From: an uncultured Lachnospiraceae bacterium
GTDB taxonomy: Bacteria > Bacillota > Clostridia > Lachnospirales > Lachnospiraceae
DNA length: 59,318 bases
NCBI GenBank assembly: GCA_949051815.1
Contig: CARQVR010000014.1
Span: 1-59,318 of the forward strand
Direction of reading: 5' to 3'
Part shown: in pieces, positions 1 to 9,345 of the stretch
How positions within the stretch are numbered: position 1 is the stretch's first letter
Layout: the number at the start of each line of letters is the position of its first letter
Program-made: the position numbers and the translations under genes
Notes under the pieces: model-generated
The model's database searches: none
Told to the model about the DNA's origin: nothing
The model's input: only the letters and a program-made list of their open reading frames with translations

Positions 1-736
1 GGTGGTTTACGACGACCTGAGCAAACAGGCCGCTGCATACCGTACACTCTCCCTGCTCTTAAAGAGACCGCCGGGGCGTGAGGCGTATCCCGGTGATGTA
101 TTCTATCTGCACTCCAGACTGTTAGAGCGTGCGGCCAGAATGAGCGAGGAGTACGGCGGCGGTTCGCTGACGGCGCTTCCGATCATCGAGACACAGGCGG
201 GCGATGTGTCGGCGTACATCCCGACGAACGTGATCTCCATCACGGACGGTCAGATCTATCTGGAGACAGAAATGTTTAACTCCGGTTTCCGTCCGGCAGT
301 CAATGCGGGTCTTTCCGTGTCCCGTGTGGGTGGTGCGGCACAGATCAAGGCGATGAAGAAGATTGCGGCTCCTATCCGTACAGAGCTTGCACAGTACAGA
401 GAGCTGGCGGCGTTCTCCCAGTTCGGTTCCGAGCTTGACGCCGATACGAAGGAGAAGCTGGCACAGGGTGAAAGAATTAAAGAAGTCCTGAAACAGCCCC
501 AGTATAAGCCCATGCCGGTACAGTATCAGGTTATCATTATCTATGTGGTGACCAACAAGTATCTGCTTGACGTTGCGGTGGAGGATATCACCAGATTCGA
601 GGCGGAGTTCTTTGAGTTCCTCGACACGAAATATCCCGAGGTGCCAAACGCAATCGCGAAGAATAAGGAAATTAACGACGAGACGGATGCGAAGCTTAAG
701 AAAGCGATCGAAGAGTTCAAGGCGCAGTTTAAATAG
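1..736 (+). CDS. atpA: F1Fo ATP synthase subunit alpha (3' part)
   Basis: C-terminal part of the catalytic-hexamer alpha subunit of ATP synthase, a peripheral membrane complex that couples ion flow to ATP synthesis or hydrolysis. The reading frame is open at the window edge, so the N-terminal domain and P-loop lie outside. About 244 codons remain. Visible family marks are the LLLKRPPGREAYPGDVFYLH stretch, the SAYIPTNVISITDGQ segment and the GGAAQIKAMKKIA region, followed by the helical C-terminal domain. It is followed 29 bases later by atpG, in the usual alpha-gamma-beta-epsilon order. Identity is secure; only the 5' end is missing. Confidence 0.98.
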   Translation, partial: VVYDDLSKQAAAYRTLSLLLKRPPGREAYPGDVFYLHSRLLERAARMSEEYGGGSLTALPIIETQAGDVSAYIPTNVISITDGQIYLETEMFNSGFRPAVNAGLSVSRVGGAAQIKAMKKIAAPIRTELAQYRELAAFSQFGSELDADTKEKLAQGERIKEVLKQPQYKPMPVQYQVIIIYVVTNKYLLDVAVEDITRFEAEFFEFLDTKYPEVPNAIAKNKEINDETDAKLKKAIEEFKAQFK

Positions 737-765
737 AGGTATAAACGGTTAAGGAGGGTAATGCT

Positions 766-1632
766 ATGGCCTCAATGAGAGACATAAAAAGGCGTAAAGG
801 CAGTATTCAGAGTACGCAGCAGATTACCAAAGCTATGAAACTCGTTTCTACCGTTAAACTGCAAAGGGCGAAACAGCGCGCAGAACAGTCGAAAGCATAT
901 TTTAACTGCATGTACGAGACGGTGACTTCCATGCTGGCAAAAACCGGCGGCTTAAACCACCCCTACCTGACGGCCGGGGAATCGCAGAAGAAGGCCGTGA
1001 TCGTGATTACTTCCAACAGAGGTCTTGCGGGCGGTTACAATTCCAACATTGTGAAACTGATCACAAAGGGCGACTTTAAGAAGGAAGATCTGCGTATCTA
1101 CGCAATCGGCAAGAAGGGCAGAGACGCCCTGAACCGCGGCGGCTATGAGATTGTGGAGGAAAATTCCGACATAATCGAGGAACCGTCCTATGTGGATGCG
1201 ATGGCCCTGTGCGAAAGGCTGCTTGCCTCCTTTGCGGCGGGGGAAATAGGAGAGATTTATCTCGCCTATACGGGATTTAAGAACACGGTGGTTCATGTGC
1301 CGACGCTTCTGAAACTTCTTCCCGTGGAACCGGTACAGGATGCGAAGGAAGAGACGCAGGACACAGGAAGCAAGGCGCTGATGAACTTCGAGCCGGAGGA
1401 CGACGAAGCGCTGGATATGATTATTCCGAAATATGTGACCAGTCTGATTTACGGCGGTCTGGTAGAAGCGGTTGCGAGCGAGAACGGTGCGAGAATGCAG
1501 GCGATGGATTCCGCAACGAGTAATGCTGAGGAAATGATAGACCACTTGTCGCTGATGTATAACAGAGCGCGTCAGGGATCTATTACGCAGGAATTAACAG
1601 AAATTATCGCAGGTGCGAATGCGATCAGCTAA
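766..1632 (+). CDS. atpG: F1Fo ATP synthase subunit gamma
   Basis: Central rotor shaft of F1 (288 residues, the usual length). The N-terminal helix MASMRDIKRRKGSIQSTQQI and the C-terminal helix with SLMYNRARQGSITQELTEI are the two ends of the coiled coil that turns inside the alpha3beta3 ring. The start is set by an AAGGAGG site about 8 bases upstream of ATG 766. It lies between atpA and atpD in one operon. Nothing unusual is seen. Confidence 0.98.
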   Translation: MASMRDIKRRKGSIQSTQQITKAMKLVSTVKLQRAKQRAEQSKAYFNCMYETVTSMLAKTGGLNHPYLTAGESQKKAVIVITSNRGLAGGYNSNIVKLITKGDFKKEDLRIYAIGKKGRDALNRGGYEIVEENSDIIEEPSYVDAMALCERLLASFAAGEIGEIYLAYTGFKNTVVHVPTLLKLLPVEPVQDAKEETQDTGSKALMNFEPEDDEALDMIIPKYVTSLIYGGLVEAVASENGARMQAMDSATSNAEEMIDHLSLMYNRARQGSITQELTEIIAGANAIS

Positions 1633-1660
1633 TATTAAATACGAGTGAAAGGAAAAAGAG

Positions 1661-3067
1661 ATGGCAGAAGTAAAGACAAGTGAAAATCTTGGAAAGATCA
1701 CTCAGATCATCGGCGCCGTACTGGACATCAAATTTTCGACAGGCAGTCTGCCGGAGATTAATGACGCAATCAGAATTCCGCTTAAGACGGGCGGGGAATT
1801 GACTGTGGAAGTAGCGCAGCATCTGGGTGACGATACCGTCAGATGTATCTCCATGGGCCCGACCGACGGACTGGTGAGAGGTATGGATGCGGTTGCAACA
1901 GGCGCTCCCATCACGGTTCCTGTCGGAGAAAATACGCTGGGACGTATCTTTAACGTTCTGGGAGAACCGATTGACAATAAACCCGCGCCCAAGGATGTGG
2001 GATATGAGCCGATTCACAGACAGGCTCCGGCTTTTGAGGAGCAGTCCACGGCGACAGAGCTTTTGGAGACGGGTATCAAGGTCGTTGACCTGCTCTGCCC
2101 TTATCAGAAGGGTGGTAAAATCGGTCTGTTCGGCGGCGCCGGTGTAGGTAAGACGGTGCTGATACAGGAGCTGATCCGTAATATTGCGACAGAGCACAGC
2201 GGCTACTCCGTATTTACCGGTGTAGGCGAGCGTACCAGAGAGGGTAATGACCTCTATCACGAGATGGAGGAATCGGGCGTTATCGACAAGACAACGATGG
2301 TGTTCGGACAGATGAACGAGCCGCCCGGAGCGAGAATGAGAGTGGGCCTGACTGGTCTGACCATGGCGGAGTATTTCCGTGATAAGGGCGGTAAGGACGT
2401 GCTGCTTTTCATTGACAACATTTTCCGCTTCACACAGGCAGGTTCCGAGGTGTCCGCGCTGCTTGGCCGTATGCCTTCCGCCGTGGGTTATCAGCCTACG
2501 TTACAGACAGAGATGGGCGCTTTGCAGGAGCGTATCACTTCCACAAAGAGCGGTTCCATCACCTCCGTTCAGGCGGTATATGTGCCTGCGGACGACCTGA
2601 CTGACCCGGCGCCGGCAACGACATTCGCGCATCTGGACGCTACCACAACGCTTTCCCGTTCTATCGTGGAGTTAGGTATCTATCCGGCGGTTGATCCGCT
2701 TGAGTCCTCCTCCAGAATCCTCGATCCCAGAATCGTCGGGGAAGAGCACTATCAGGTAGCCAGAGGCGTGCAGGAGATTTTGCAGAAATATAAAGAATTG
2801 CAGGATATCATCGCCATTCTCGGTATGGATGAGCTTTCCGAGGAAGATAAGCTGGTGGTTGCCCGTGCGAGAAGAATACAGAGATTCCTCTCCCAGCCCT
2901 TCCACGTGGCGGAGCAGTTTACCGGAATGAGCGGCGTATATGTGCCGATTTCCGAGACCATCCGCGGCTTTAAGGAGATCCTTGACGGCAAGCACGATGA
3001 CATTCCGGAGAGCTATTTCCTGAATGCGGGAAGTATCGACGACGTGGTTGCCCGCGTTAAGAAGTAG
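1661..3067 (+). CDS. atpD: F1Fo ATP synthase subunit beta
   Basis: Catalytic subunit of F1, 468 residues, full length. The Walker A motif GGAGVGKT is at residues 158-165. The GERTREGNDLY stretch carries the catalytic glutamate region, and LLFIDNIFRFTQAGSEVSAL is the Walker B segment. N-terminal beta barrel, nucleotide-binding domain and C-terminal helical domain follow in order. A GAAAGG-type ribosome site precedes ATG 1661. The 103-base gap to atpC is unusually long for this operon and holds a predicted three-helix structure, listed separately. Confidence 0.98.
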   Translation: MAEVKTSENLGKITQIIGAVLDIKFSTGSLPEINDAIRIPLKTGGELTVEVAQHLGDDTVRCISMGPTDGLVRGMDAVATGAPITVPVGENTLGRIFNVLGEPIDNKPAPKDVGYEPIHRQAPAFEEQSTATELLETGIKVVDLLCPYQKGGKIGLFGGAGVGKTVLIQELIRNIATEHSGYSVFTGVGERTREGNDLYHEMEESGVIDKTTMVFGQMNEPPGARMRVGLTGLTMAEYFRDKGGKDVLLFIDNIFRFTQAGSEVSALLGRMPSAVGYQPTLQTEMGALQERITSTKSGSITSVQAVYVPADDLTDPAPATTFAHLDATTTLSRSIVELGIYPAVDPLESSSRILDPRIVGEEHYQVARGVQEILQKYKELQDIIAILGMDELSEEDKLVVARARRIQRFLSQPFHVAEQFTGMSGVYVPISETIRGFKEILDGKHDDIPESYFLNAGSIDDVVARVKK

Positions 3068-3080
3068 AGGCAGGTGATTG

Positions 3081-3151
3081 TTCAGTACAGGATTTTGCGC
3101 ACCGTTTAAAATCCGTATGAAAACATAGCGGCAGCTATGAAGGTACTGAAT
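3081..3151 (+). ncRNA. predicted three-way-junction RNA structure in the atpD-atpC spacer
   Basis: Three nested perfect inverted repeats are visible. The outer stem pairs TTCAGTAC (3081-3088) with GTACTGAA (3144-3151). Inside it are two hairpins: GGATTTT (3090-3096) with AAAATCC (3108-3114), and CATAGC (3125-3130) with GCTATG (3135-3140). The structure ends about 8 bases before the atpC ribosome site. There is no T-run, so it is not a simple terminator. It may tune atpC translation or processing, or be an immobile repeat copy. That is inference; folding and function are untested. Confidence 0.55.
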
Positions 3152-3170
3152 AGCCGCAGGAGGTAAATAT

Positions 3171-3581
3171 ATGGCTGAGGACAGCAGAAACTTTACATTA
3201 AAGATCATCACACCGGACAGAGTCTTTTTTGAGGATGAGGTGTCCATGGTGGAGTTTAACACGGTCGAGGGCGAGGTCGGCATATACAGGGAGCATATCC
3301 CGATGACGATGATCGTTGCGCCCGGAATCCTCACGATCACGAAGGATCAGGAAGTGTCCGAAGCGGCCCTGCATGCGGGGTTTGCAGAGGTGCTGCCGGA
3401 TCAGGTCACGGTGCTTGCCGAGATCATCGAATGGCCGGACGAGATTGACGTGGAGCGTGCGGAGGAGTCCAGATCCCGCGCCGAGGAGCGTATCAGGGAA
3501 CATGCCCCGGGAACAGACATGCGAAGGGCGGAGATGTCCCTTAAGAGAGCTGTGGCGAGGATAGAGACAGTGCATAAATAG
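3171..3581 (+). CDS. atpC: F1Fo ATP synthase subunit epsilon
   Basis: Small rotor subunit (136 residues) that inhibits ATP hydrolysis by F1. The N-terminal beta sandwich carries family marks such as FTLKIITPDRVFFEDEVSMV and HIPMTMIVAPGILTI. A C-terminal two-helix arm follows, rich in Arg and Glu (AEERIREHAPG). AGGAGGTAA lies just upstream of ATG 3171. It is the last gene of the ATP synthase operon and is followed by a terminator-like hairpin. Confidence 0.96.
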   Translation: MAEDSRNFTLKIITPDRVFFEDEVSMVEFNTVEGEVGIYREHIPMTMIVAPGILTITKDQEVSEAALHAGFAEVLPDQVTVLAEIIEWPDEIDVERAEESRSRAEERIREHAPGTDMRRAEMSLKRAVARIETVHK

Positions 3582-3594
3582 AAGTACTTTCAGG

Positions 3595-3626
3595 ACAGGG
3601 GGACGGAGCGATCCGTTCCCCTGTTT
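3595..3626 (+). terminator. hairpin ending the ATP synthase operon
   Basis: ACAGGGGGACGGA (3595-3607) pairs with TCCGTTCCCCTGT (3611-3623) around a GCGA tetraloop, with one G-T wobble. Only a short T stretch follows, so it may be a weak intrinsic terminator. It lies between atpC and the chemoreceptor gene. Confidence 0.7.
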
Positions 3627-3662
3627 AAACGAATAAAATAAACAGGAAGGAGCGGGCTGAGG

Positions 3663-5654
3663 ATGCAAAGCCCCGGAATCGAAACGATGAAAAAAATACA
3701 GACGAAAATTGTTTTAATGGTTGTGCTGGCGACGCTTTGTGTTTCGATGATTGCCGGAACAATGGGAACGATGGTGACCAGATATTCCACGACTGCCGCG
3801 CTTAAGAAAAATCTGCTGGAAACGGCGGAGCTTGCGGCTCTGGCGGCGGAAAACATGATTTCCACATATACGCTGACCGTCTCGGAAATGGCATGTAATC
3901 CGACGCTTGTGGATGACAGCATTCCGGCAGAGAAAAAGCAGGCCTTTATTGAGGAAAGGGCAGATGCATATTATATGCGTTTTGGAGGAATGACAGATAT
4001 AAACGGATATGATGCGATACATGGGGTGGATATTTCCGGCGAGCCTTTTTTTCAGGCGGCTGCACAGGGAAACAGCTACATGTCTACGCCTTACATAGAT
4101 GGGAGCGATATCTGGCTGATGGTTGCCGCACCGATCCGGGACGGCGATGCTGTGAAGGGTGTGCTCTATTTTCAGTGTGATACCTATATTTTACAGTCTA
4201 TCATCGACGGATTGCAGATCGGTGAGGAGGGAGAAGCCTATATTCTGGATAAGGACGGCACCACGATTGCCTATGTGGATCAGGAGACGGTGATGAACCG
4301 GGAAAATACAATGCAGGAGGCGGCAGCCGATCCCGGCAACGAGGGGCTGCAGACAGTGGCGGCTATTGAAAAAAAGATGGTGGCGGGGGAAGTAGGCATC
4401 GAACAATTTTATTATGCGGACGATCAGTCCAACAATATTCTGGGCTATGCTCCCATTGCAGGCACAGACGGGTGGTCCATTGCAGTCACGATTGATGAGG
4501 ATGAATTTATGCGCCCTGCGGATTACGGCAACTTTTTTCAAATCATTATCTGTGTGGTGGTATGTATGATCGTGATTGTTGTTTCACTGAAAGTCAGCCA
4601 TTCCATCGCCACGCCTGTCGTGAAATGCGCCAATCGTCTGCTGACTCTGTCCCAGGGAGATTTGAAGAGTCCTGTTCCGCAGGTGAAAGGCAGGGACGAG
4701 ACAAGGATACTGGCGGATTCGACTGCGCAGTTAGTCAAAGACTTTGGCGGAATTGTAAGTGAGATGGAAGGTGTTCTCGGCGCGATAGCGGACGGAGACT
4801 TAACCAGAGAGGTTTCCGGAAAGCGCTATCCCGGGGATTTTGCCGTTTTGTGGGAATCCCTGCGGGTTATCAGCGAAAAACTGAACAGTACCATGGCGGG
4901 TATTGTCTCTGCGTCCGGCTGCGTTTCAACAGGTTCTGATCAGGTAGCATCGACGGCAGCCGTTCTGTCTCAGGGTGCGATGGAACAGACCGGGGCGGTA
5001 GAAGAGCTTTCCGGAACCGTTTCTGGTATGAGTGCGGAGGCAAAGGGAATTGCGCAGCTTACGGGACAGGCGAAAGAGGTAGTGAACGGAGCCGGCGGAA
5101 AGCTGCAGGAGAGCGGGGCGTACATAGACAGCCTGAATCAGGCCATGACGCAGATTACGGAATCTTCCAATGAGATCAGCCGTATCATAGATACCATTGA
5201 AAATATTGCTTTCCAGACAAATATTCTGGCAATCAATGCTTCGGTAGAAGCAGCCCGTGCCGGGACGAACGGAAAAGGGTTTGCCGTGGTGGCGGAAGAG
5301 GTGAGAAATCTGGCGATCCGGTCAGATCAGGCGGCGAAAGCGACACAGGAGTTGATCGGACGTTCCGTAAAGGCAGTGGAAGACGGCAGCCAGGTCGTGG
5401 AAAAAGTGACGGGATCGGTGATTACGGCGGTGGAACTTGCCGGACAGGCAGTGGAGAGGATGGAGCAGGTGTCGAAAGCCGTGGAGAACCAGACGGATGC
5501 AATCGAACAGGTTGCGGCAGGCATTACACAGATATCCGGTGTGGTACAGAACAATTCCGCTACGGCGCAGGAAAGTGCGGCTACCAGTCAGGAGCTGTCC
5601 GGGCAGGCAGAGATGCTCAAACGCCTTGTCGGAAGTTTCAGATTGAAGCGTTGA
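3663..5654 (+). CDS. methyl-accepting chemotaxis protein with extracellular Cache-type sensor
   Basis: Transmembrane chemoreceptor, 663 residues. Order: short cytoplasmic N-terminus, TM1 at about 16-38, a large extracellular domain (about 40-285) with dCache-like features (YMSTPYIDGSDIWLMVAAPI, then a second lobe with ILGYAPIAGTDGWSIAVTI), TM2 at about 289-309, a HAMP region, and a long signalling coiled coil. The conserved hairpin tip NIAFQTNILAINASVEAARA is near 513-534 and should contact CheW and CheA. AGGAAGGAG supports ATG 3663; ATG 3687 is possible but has no good ribosome site. No other chemotaxis gene is in the window. The ligand is unknown; Cache receptors often bind amino acids or organic acids. 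Confidence 0.93.
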   Translation: MQSPGIETMKKIQTKIVLMVVLATLCVSMIAGTMGTMVTRYSTTAALKKNLLETAELAALAAENMISTYTLTVSEMACNPTLVDDSIPAEKKQAFIEERADAYYMRFGGMTDINGYDAIHGVDISGEPFFQAAAQGNSYMSTPYIDGSDIWLMVAAPIRDGDAVKGVLYFQCDTYILQSIIDGLQIGEEGEAYILDKDGTTIAYVDQETVMNRENTMQEAAADPGNEGLQTVAAIEKKMVAGEVGIEQFYYADDQSNNILGYAPIAGTDGWSIAVTIDEDEFMRPADYGNFFQIIICVVVCMIVIVVSLKVSHSIATPVVKCANRLLTLSQGDLKSPVPQVKGRDETRILADSTAQLVKDFGGIVSEMEGVLGAIADGDLTREVSGKRYPGDFAVLWESLRVISEKLNSTMAGIVSASGCVSTGSDQVASTAAVLSQGAMEQTGAVEELSGTVSGMSAEAKGIAQLTGQAKEVVNGAGGKLQESGAYIDSLNQAMTQITESSNEISRIIDTIENIAFQTNILAINASVEAARAGTNGKGFAVVAEEVRNLAIRSDQAAKATQELIGRSVKAVEDGSQVVEKVTGSVITAVELAGQAVERMEQVSKAVENQTDAIEQVAAGITQISGVVQNNSATAQESAATSQELSGQAEMLKRLVGSFRLKR

Positions 5655-5662
5655 AGGTGATT

Positions 5663-5691
5663 TTCACATTCCGGCTGTCACACCATATGAT
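5663..5691 (+). promoter_or_regulatory. sigma-A-type promoter for the 5.7-14.7 kb unit
   Basis: TTCACA (5663-5668), a 17-base spacer and TATGAT (5686-5691), 32 bases before the start at 5724. It begins right after the chemoreceptor stop codon and could drive the following four-gene unit up to the terminator at 14.7 kb. Confidence 0.6.
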
Positions 5692-5723
5692 AAAATAAAA
5701 CGACAGATTATCATGGTGAGTAT

Positions 5724-6098
5724 ATGAGACAATCGAGAATATTACCGTTTTACATGGCTTACCCGATGCCGCTCTTCTATCAGGAGCAGGATACAGTGAC
5801 GCGGGATCTGGAATATTTGCAGGAGATGTATCCGACGGAAGCGAAGAAATACCAGAAAGTGATTGGAGAGATTCTGGACCGGTTAGACTATGAAGGCAGT
5901 ATGATTTATGACGAATATCCAGACAAGTGGCAGATTTACCGGTTGACACGGGTCGTTGTGGATAGATTGAAACAGGATGGGAATGCAGGGCAGACGAGGC
6001 AGGAGCAGGACCGGATCACGGAGTTTGTTCAGGTGCTGTTGTGCGGCGAGATCTATAAAAAACGCCATATGAATCAAAACGGGATATTGAAGTTTTGA
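5724..6098 (+). CDS. conserved-looking small protein of unknown function
   Basis: 124 residues, not recognised. It is soluble, with no signal peptide. It opens with MRQSRILPFYMAYPMPLFYQ and continues into a helical middle containing the stretch MIYDEYPDKWQIYRL. The end is basic. A GGTGAG ribosome site lies 3 bases before ATG 5724. The next gene begins only 18 bases after its stop, so the two are likely co-transcribed and may work together. Base composition matches the neighbours and a promoter precedes it, which argues for a real gene. No function is proposed. Confidence 0.7.
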   Translation: MRQSRILPFYMAYPMPLFYQEQDTVTRDLEYLQEMYPTEAKKYQKVIGEILDRLDYEGSMIYDEYPDKWQIYRLTRVVVDRLKQDGNAGQTRQEQDRITEFVQVLLCGEIYKKRHMNQNGILKF

Positions 6099-6116
6099 TA
6101 AAGGAAAAACAAATAC

Positions 6117-8657
6117 ATGAAGAGAGCAATCATAAAGGGCATGTTGCTTGGATGCATCTTTGCGCTTGCGCTGATGATCTTAAGCAGGGTAATGAATCAG
6201 GGAAATACGGATATGACGACTGAGATGGGTGAGGCGACTTACCCTGTGCTGTCCATGTATGTGGGCTCGTACAGGGTAGGGAGTCTGCACGGCTATGCCC
6301 GGAGTATGGAGTGCGCCTATCTGCGGGACAACCTGCAGCCCATCGGTGAAAACAGAAAAATAGATGTCAAAATGGATACTTATGGGCGAAGAATCGACAC
6401 AATCGGCTTTGAGGTGAGAAGCCTTGACGGGGAACGGCTGGTGGAGAGCACGCCTGTGGAGGAGTATCAAACCGATGAGGATGAGATTTCCTTTTCCATC
6501 ACGCTTAAGGATCTGATCGAGAATGACATCGAATATATGCTGGTTTTTCTCGTTACACCGGAGAACGGCGAAGAGATCAGGTATTATTCCAGAATCATTT
6601 TAAGCGAATCCCTTCATGTCCGTGAAAAGCTGGATTATATTACAGACTTCCACGAGCGCACGTTTGACAAAGAAGCGGCGGCGGAGCTGACGAAGTATCT
6701 GGAATCCAACGCGGAGGGGGATAATACTACCTTCCACAAGGTGACGATTCATTCCAGCTTCAATCAGGTGACCTGGGGAGAGCTGCCGGTAAAGAAAGTA
6801 ACTGAGCCGTGCATTATCATCAGAGAGCTTGCGGAGCAGACAGGCTCTTTCCATCTGGAGTATCTGGTGAGTATTAAGGAAGGAAAAAAGACACATTATT
6901 ACCGGATAAATGAATTTTACAGAGTCCGCTACACGCCGGACCGCATGTATCTTCTCGATTTCGAGAGAACCATGGAGCAGGTTTTCGACGAAGAGGACGA
7001 CGTCTGTATCAACGATAAGATCGTGCTGGGGATTACCGGAGAAGAGGTGGCGCTTAAGGAGAGCGACGGCGGCAACGTATTTGTGTTCACGGTGGCGGAT
7101 AAGCTGTACAGCTATAACGTGACGGACAACAAGCTGGCCAGACTTTTCAGTTTTTACGGCAATACGGAAGAGCTTCGGGACGCAAGAAGCGCTTACGACA
7201 GGCACGATATCCGGGTGCTGACGGTGGACGAGACGGGAAACACGCTGTTTCTTGTCTACGGGTATATGAACAGAGGGCGGCATGAGGGCTGCGTGGGCGT
7301 GGCCCTTTACGCTTATAACAGTGTGGCGAATACCGTGGAGGAGCTGGTGTATATTCCCTACGACAAGTCTTATGCGCTTTTAAAGACGGATATAGAGAGA
7401 CTGGCCTATCTGAGCAGGACAGGCATTTACTATTTTATGCTGGACGGCAGTGTGTATGGAGTGGATGTCCGCACGCTCTCGATTGAGACGGTGGTGACGG
7501 GACTGAAAGAGGGCGGCTATCATGTGTCGGAGTCCAATAAGATGCTTGTCTGGCAGGAAGGCAGCGATCTCTATGCGGCCACCGACCTTGTTCTGATGAA
7601 TCTGAACACGCAGAAACAGACGAAGATCAGGGCGGGAGCGGGAGAGTATATTTCGGTCGTGGGCTTTATGGGGGAGGACCTGATTTACGGTCTCGCCAAA
7701 AGGCGGGATATTCGGGAGAACAGTACGGGCATCACGACGTTCCCCATGTACTGTCTGAAAATCCAGAGCGACGACGGCAGCGTGTTAAAGACTTACCAGA
7801 AAGACAATGTCTATGTGGTGGAAAGCGAGATTTCGGAGAATCAGCTCACGCTCTCGAGAGTTGTGTATGATGAGGAAACAGGGAGCTATGTGCCCACCCT
7901 TGACGATCAGATTATGAACACGGAAGAAGTCAGGAGCGGCAGCAATGTGCTGGGCTTTGTGGTGACCGAAACGTATGAAACCATCTGCCAGATCACGGTG
8001 AAAGATGAGATAGACGAAAAGGGGCTGAAACTTCTGACGCCGAAGGAGATTCTGTTCGAGGGAGATCGCTCTGTAGGAGAGCTGGGAGAGGGCCCTTCGG
8101 AAAACTATTTCTATGTGTATGGGAAGAACGGCATAGAAAACCTTTATGCCAATCCCGGCAGGGCGGTAGAGCTTGCGTACCGCGTGGCCGGTGTGGTGGT
8201 GGACGACGACGGTGACTATGTCTGGCGCAGGGAAACCAGAAGCACGCGCAACCAGATCATGGCAATCACGGAGGAAGAGGTGACGGAGAACGAGAGCGCC
8301 CTTGCGGTCTGCCTCGACACCATTCTGAAATATGAGGGGATTTCCAGAAATACCCAGCGGCGTCTGAATCAGGGAGACAGCGTGATGGATATTCTGAAGA
8401 GTGATCTGACAAACTGTACGATACTGGATCTGTCCGGATGCAGTCTGGACGCCGTTTTGTACTATGTAAATAAAGATATTCCCGTGCTGGCAATGCTGGA
8501 AGACGGAAACGCGGTCCTGATCACGGGCTTTAACGAGCTGAATATCGTGGTAATGGATCCGGCCGCGGGGACACTGGAAAAGAGAGGCATGAATGATTCG
8601 ACGGAATGGCTGAAAGAAAACGGCAATCAGTTCATCGCCTACATCAGAAAAGAGTAA
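6117..8657 (+). CDS. exported or membrane-anchored protein with degenerate C39-peptidase-like C-terminus
   Basis: 846 residues. A single hydrophobic segment at about 7-24 (basic N-terminus) should anchor or export it. The middle (about 50-700) is beta-rich with repeated patterns such as YAYNSVANTVEELVYIPYD and a stretch resembling propeller repeats, but no named family is recognised. The last 120 residues resemble a C39-like papain fold: a CLDTILKYEG helix (Cys732), the VLYYVNKDIPVLAMLEDGNA strand pair, ITGFNELNIVVMDP and a final WLKENGNQFIAYI. The positions expected for the catalytic Cys and His appear to be Ala728 and Asn, so it is probably inactive and may bind peptides. Assignment of this domain is by eye. 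It lies in an envelope-related unit. Confidence 0.75.
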   Translation: MKRAIIKGMLLGCIFALALMILSRVMNQGNTDMTTEMGEATYPVLSMYVGSYRVGSLHGYARSMECAYLRDNLQPIGENRKIDVKMDTYGRRIDTIGFEVRSLDGERLVESTPVEEYQTDEDEISFSITLKDLIENDIEYMLVFLVTPENGEEIRYYSRIILSESLHVREKLDYITDFHERTFDKEAAAELTKYLESNAEGDNTTFHKVTIHSSFNQVTWGELPVKKVTEPCIIIRELAEQTGSFHLEYLVSIKEGKKTHYYRINEFYRVRYTPDRMYLLDFERTMEQVFDEEDDVCINDKIVLGITGEEVALKESDGGNVFVFTVADKLYSYNVTDNKLARLFSFYGNTEELRDARSAYDRHDIRVLTVDETGNTLFLVYGYMNRGRHEGCVGVALYAYNSVANTVEELVYIPYDKSYALLKTDIERLAYLSRTGIYYFMLDGSVYGVDVRTLSIETVVTGLKEGGYHVSESNKMLVWQEGSDLYAATDLVLMNLNTQKQTKIRAGAGEYISVVGFMGEDLIYGLAKRRDIRENSTGITTFPMYCLKIQSDDGSVLKTYQKDNVYVVESEISENQLTLSRVVYDEETGSYVPTLDDQIMNTEEVRSGSNVLGFVVTETYETICQITVKDEIDEKGLKLLTPKEILFEGDRSVGELGEGPSENYFYVYGKNGIENLYANPGRAVELAYRVAGVVVDDDGDYVWRRETRSTRNQIMAITEEEVTENESALAVCLDTILKYEGISRNTQRRLNQGDSVMDILKSDLTNCTILDLSGCSLDAVLYYVNKDIPVLAMLEDGNAVLITGFNELNIVVMDPAAGTLEKRGMNDSTEWLKENGNQFIAYIRKE

Positions 8658-8674
8658 AGAAAAAGGAGGCGCGT

Positions 8675-9331
8675 ATGCTGCAATCGGACATCTCAGTGAT
8701 TTTTGACATGGACGGCACTATTTTTGACACCGAAAGACTGGTTTTAGACTGCTGGGAGCGTGTGGGCGAAACCCATAGGATTCCGGATATCAGGGAGGTA
8801 TTCATGCGTTGCATCGGCACGAACAAGGTGCGAACGCAGGAGATTGTCTATGAGCATTACGGGAAGGTGTTTCCTTTCGAAAAGTTCAGTGAGGAGAGTT
8901 CCGTGCTGTTTCATGAGATCACGGAAAAAGCGGGGATCCCGGTGAAGCCGGGCGTTGTGGAGCTGTTAACATATCTGTCGGAAAATCATGTGCCGCTGGG
9001 GCTTGCCTCCTCCACCAGACTTGCCGCCGTCACGCAGGAACTGCAGGCGGCGGGGCTTTATGACTATTTTCAGGTGGTGGTGGGCGGAGATCTGTTAAAG
9101 AACAGCAAGCCGGCTCCGGACATTTATCTGATGACATGTGAGCGCATGGGCGTCCTGCCCGAAAATACATACGCGGTCGAGGATTCCTACAACGGTATCC
9201 GCTCCGCGCACAGCGCTGGAATGCGGCCCATTATGGTGCCGGACCTGACGCCTGCGACGGAGGAAATGCGCAGTTTAAGCGTGGCGGTGTTTGAGGATTT
9301 GTTTCAGGTGAAGGCATATTTTGAAGGGTGA
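8675..9331 (+). CDS. HAD-superfamily hydrolase, subfamily IA (beta-phosphoglucomutase-like phosphatase)
   Basis: 218 residues, cytoplasmic. Motif I is DMDGTIFDTE with nucleophile Asp11 and acid Asp13. Motif II is the Ser/Thr in LASSTRL, motif III the Lys in LKNSKPAPDIY, and motif IV the acidic pair in VEDSYNGI. A helical cap domain lies between motif I and II, as in phosphoglucomutase or phosphoglycolate phosphatase relatives. AAAGGAGG 5 to 7 bases before ATG 8675 fixes the start; a start at 8606 would overlap the upstream gene by 52 bases and lacks a ribosome site. The substrate cannot be told from sequence. Confidence 0.93.
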   Translation: MLQSDISVIFDMDGTIFDTERLVLDCWERVGETHRIPDIREVFMRCIGTNKVRTQEIVYEHYGKVFPFEKFSEESSVLFHEITEKAGIPVKPGVVELLTYLSENHVPLGLASSTRLAAVTQELQAAGLYDYFQVVVGGDLLKNSKPAPDIYLMTCERMGVLPENTYAVEDSYNGIRSAHSAGMRPIMVPDLTPATEEMRSLSVAVFEDLFQVKAYFEG

Positions 9332-9345
9332 GAAGGAGGAAAAGG

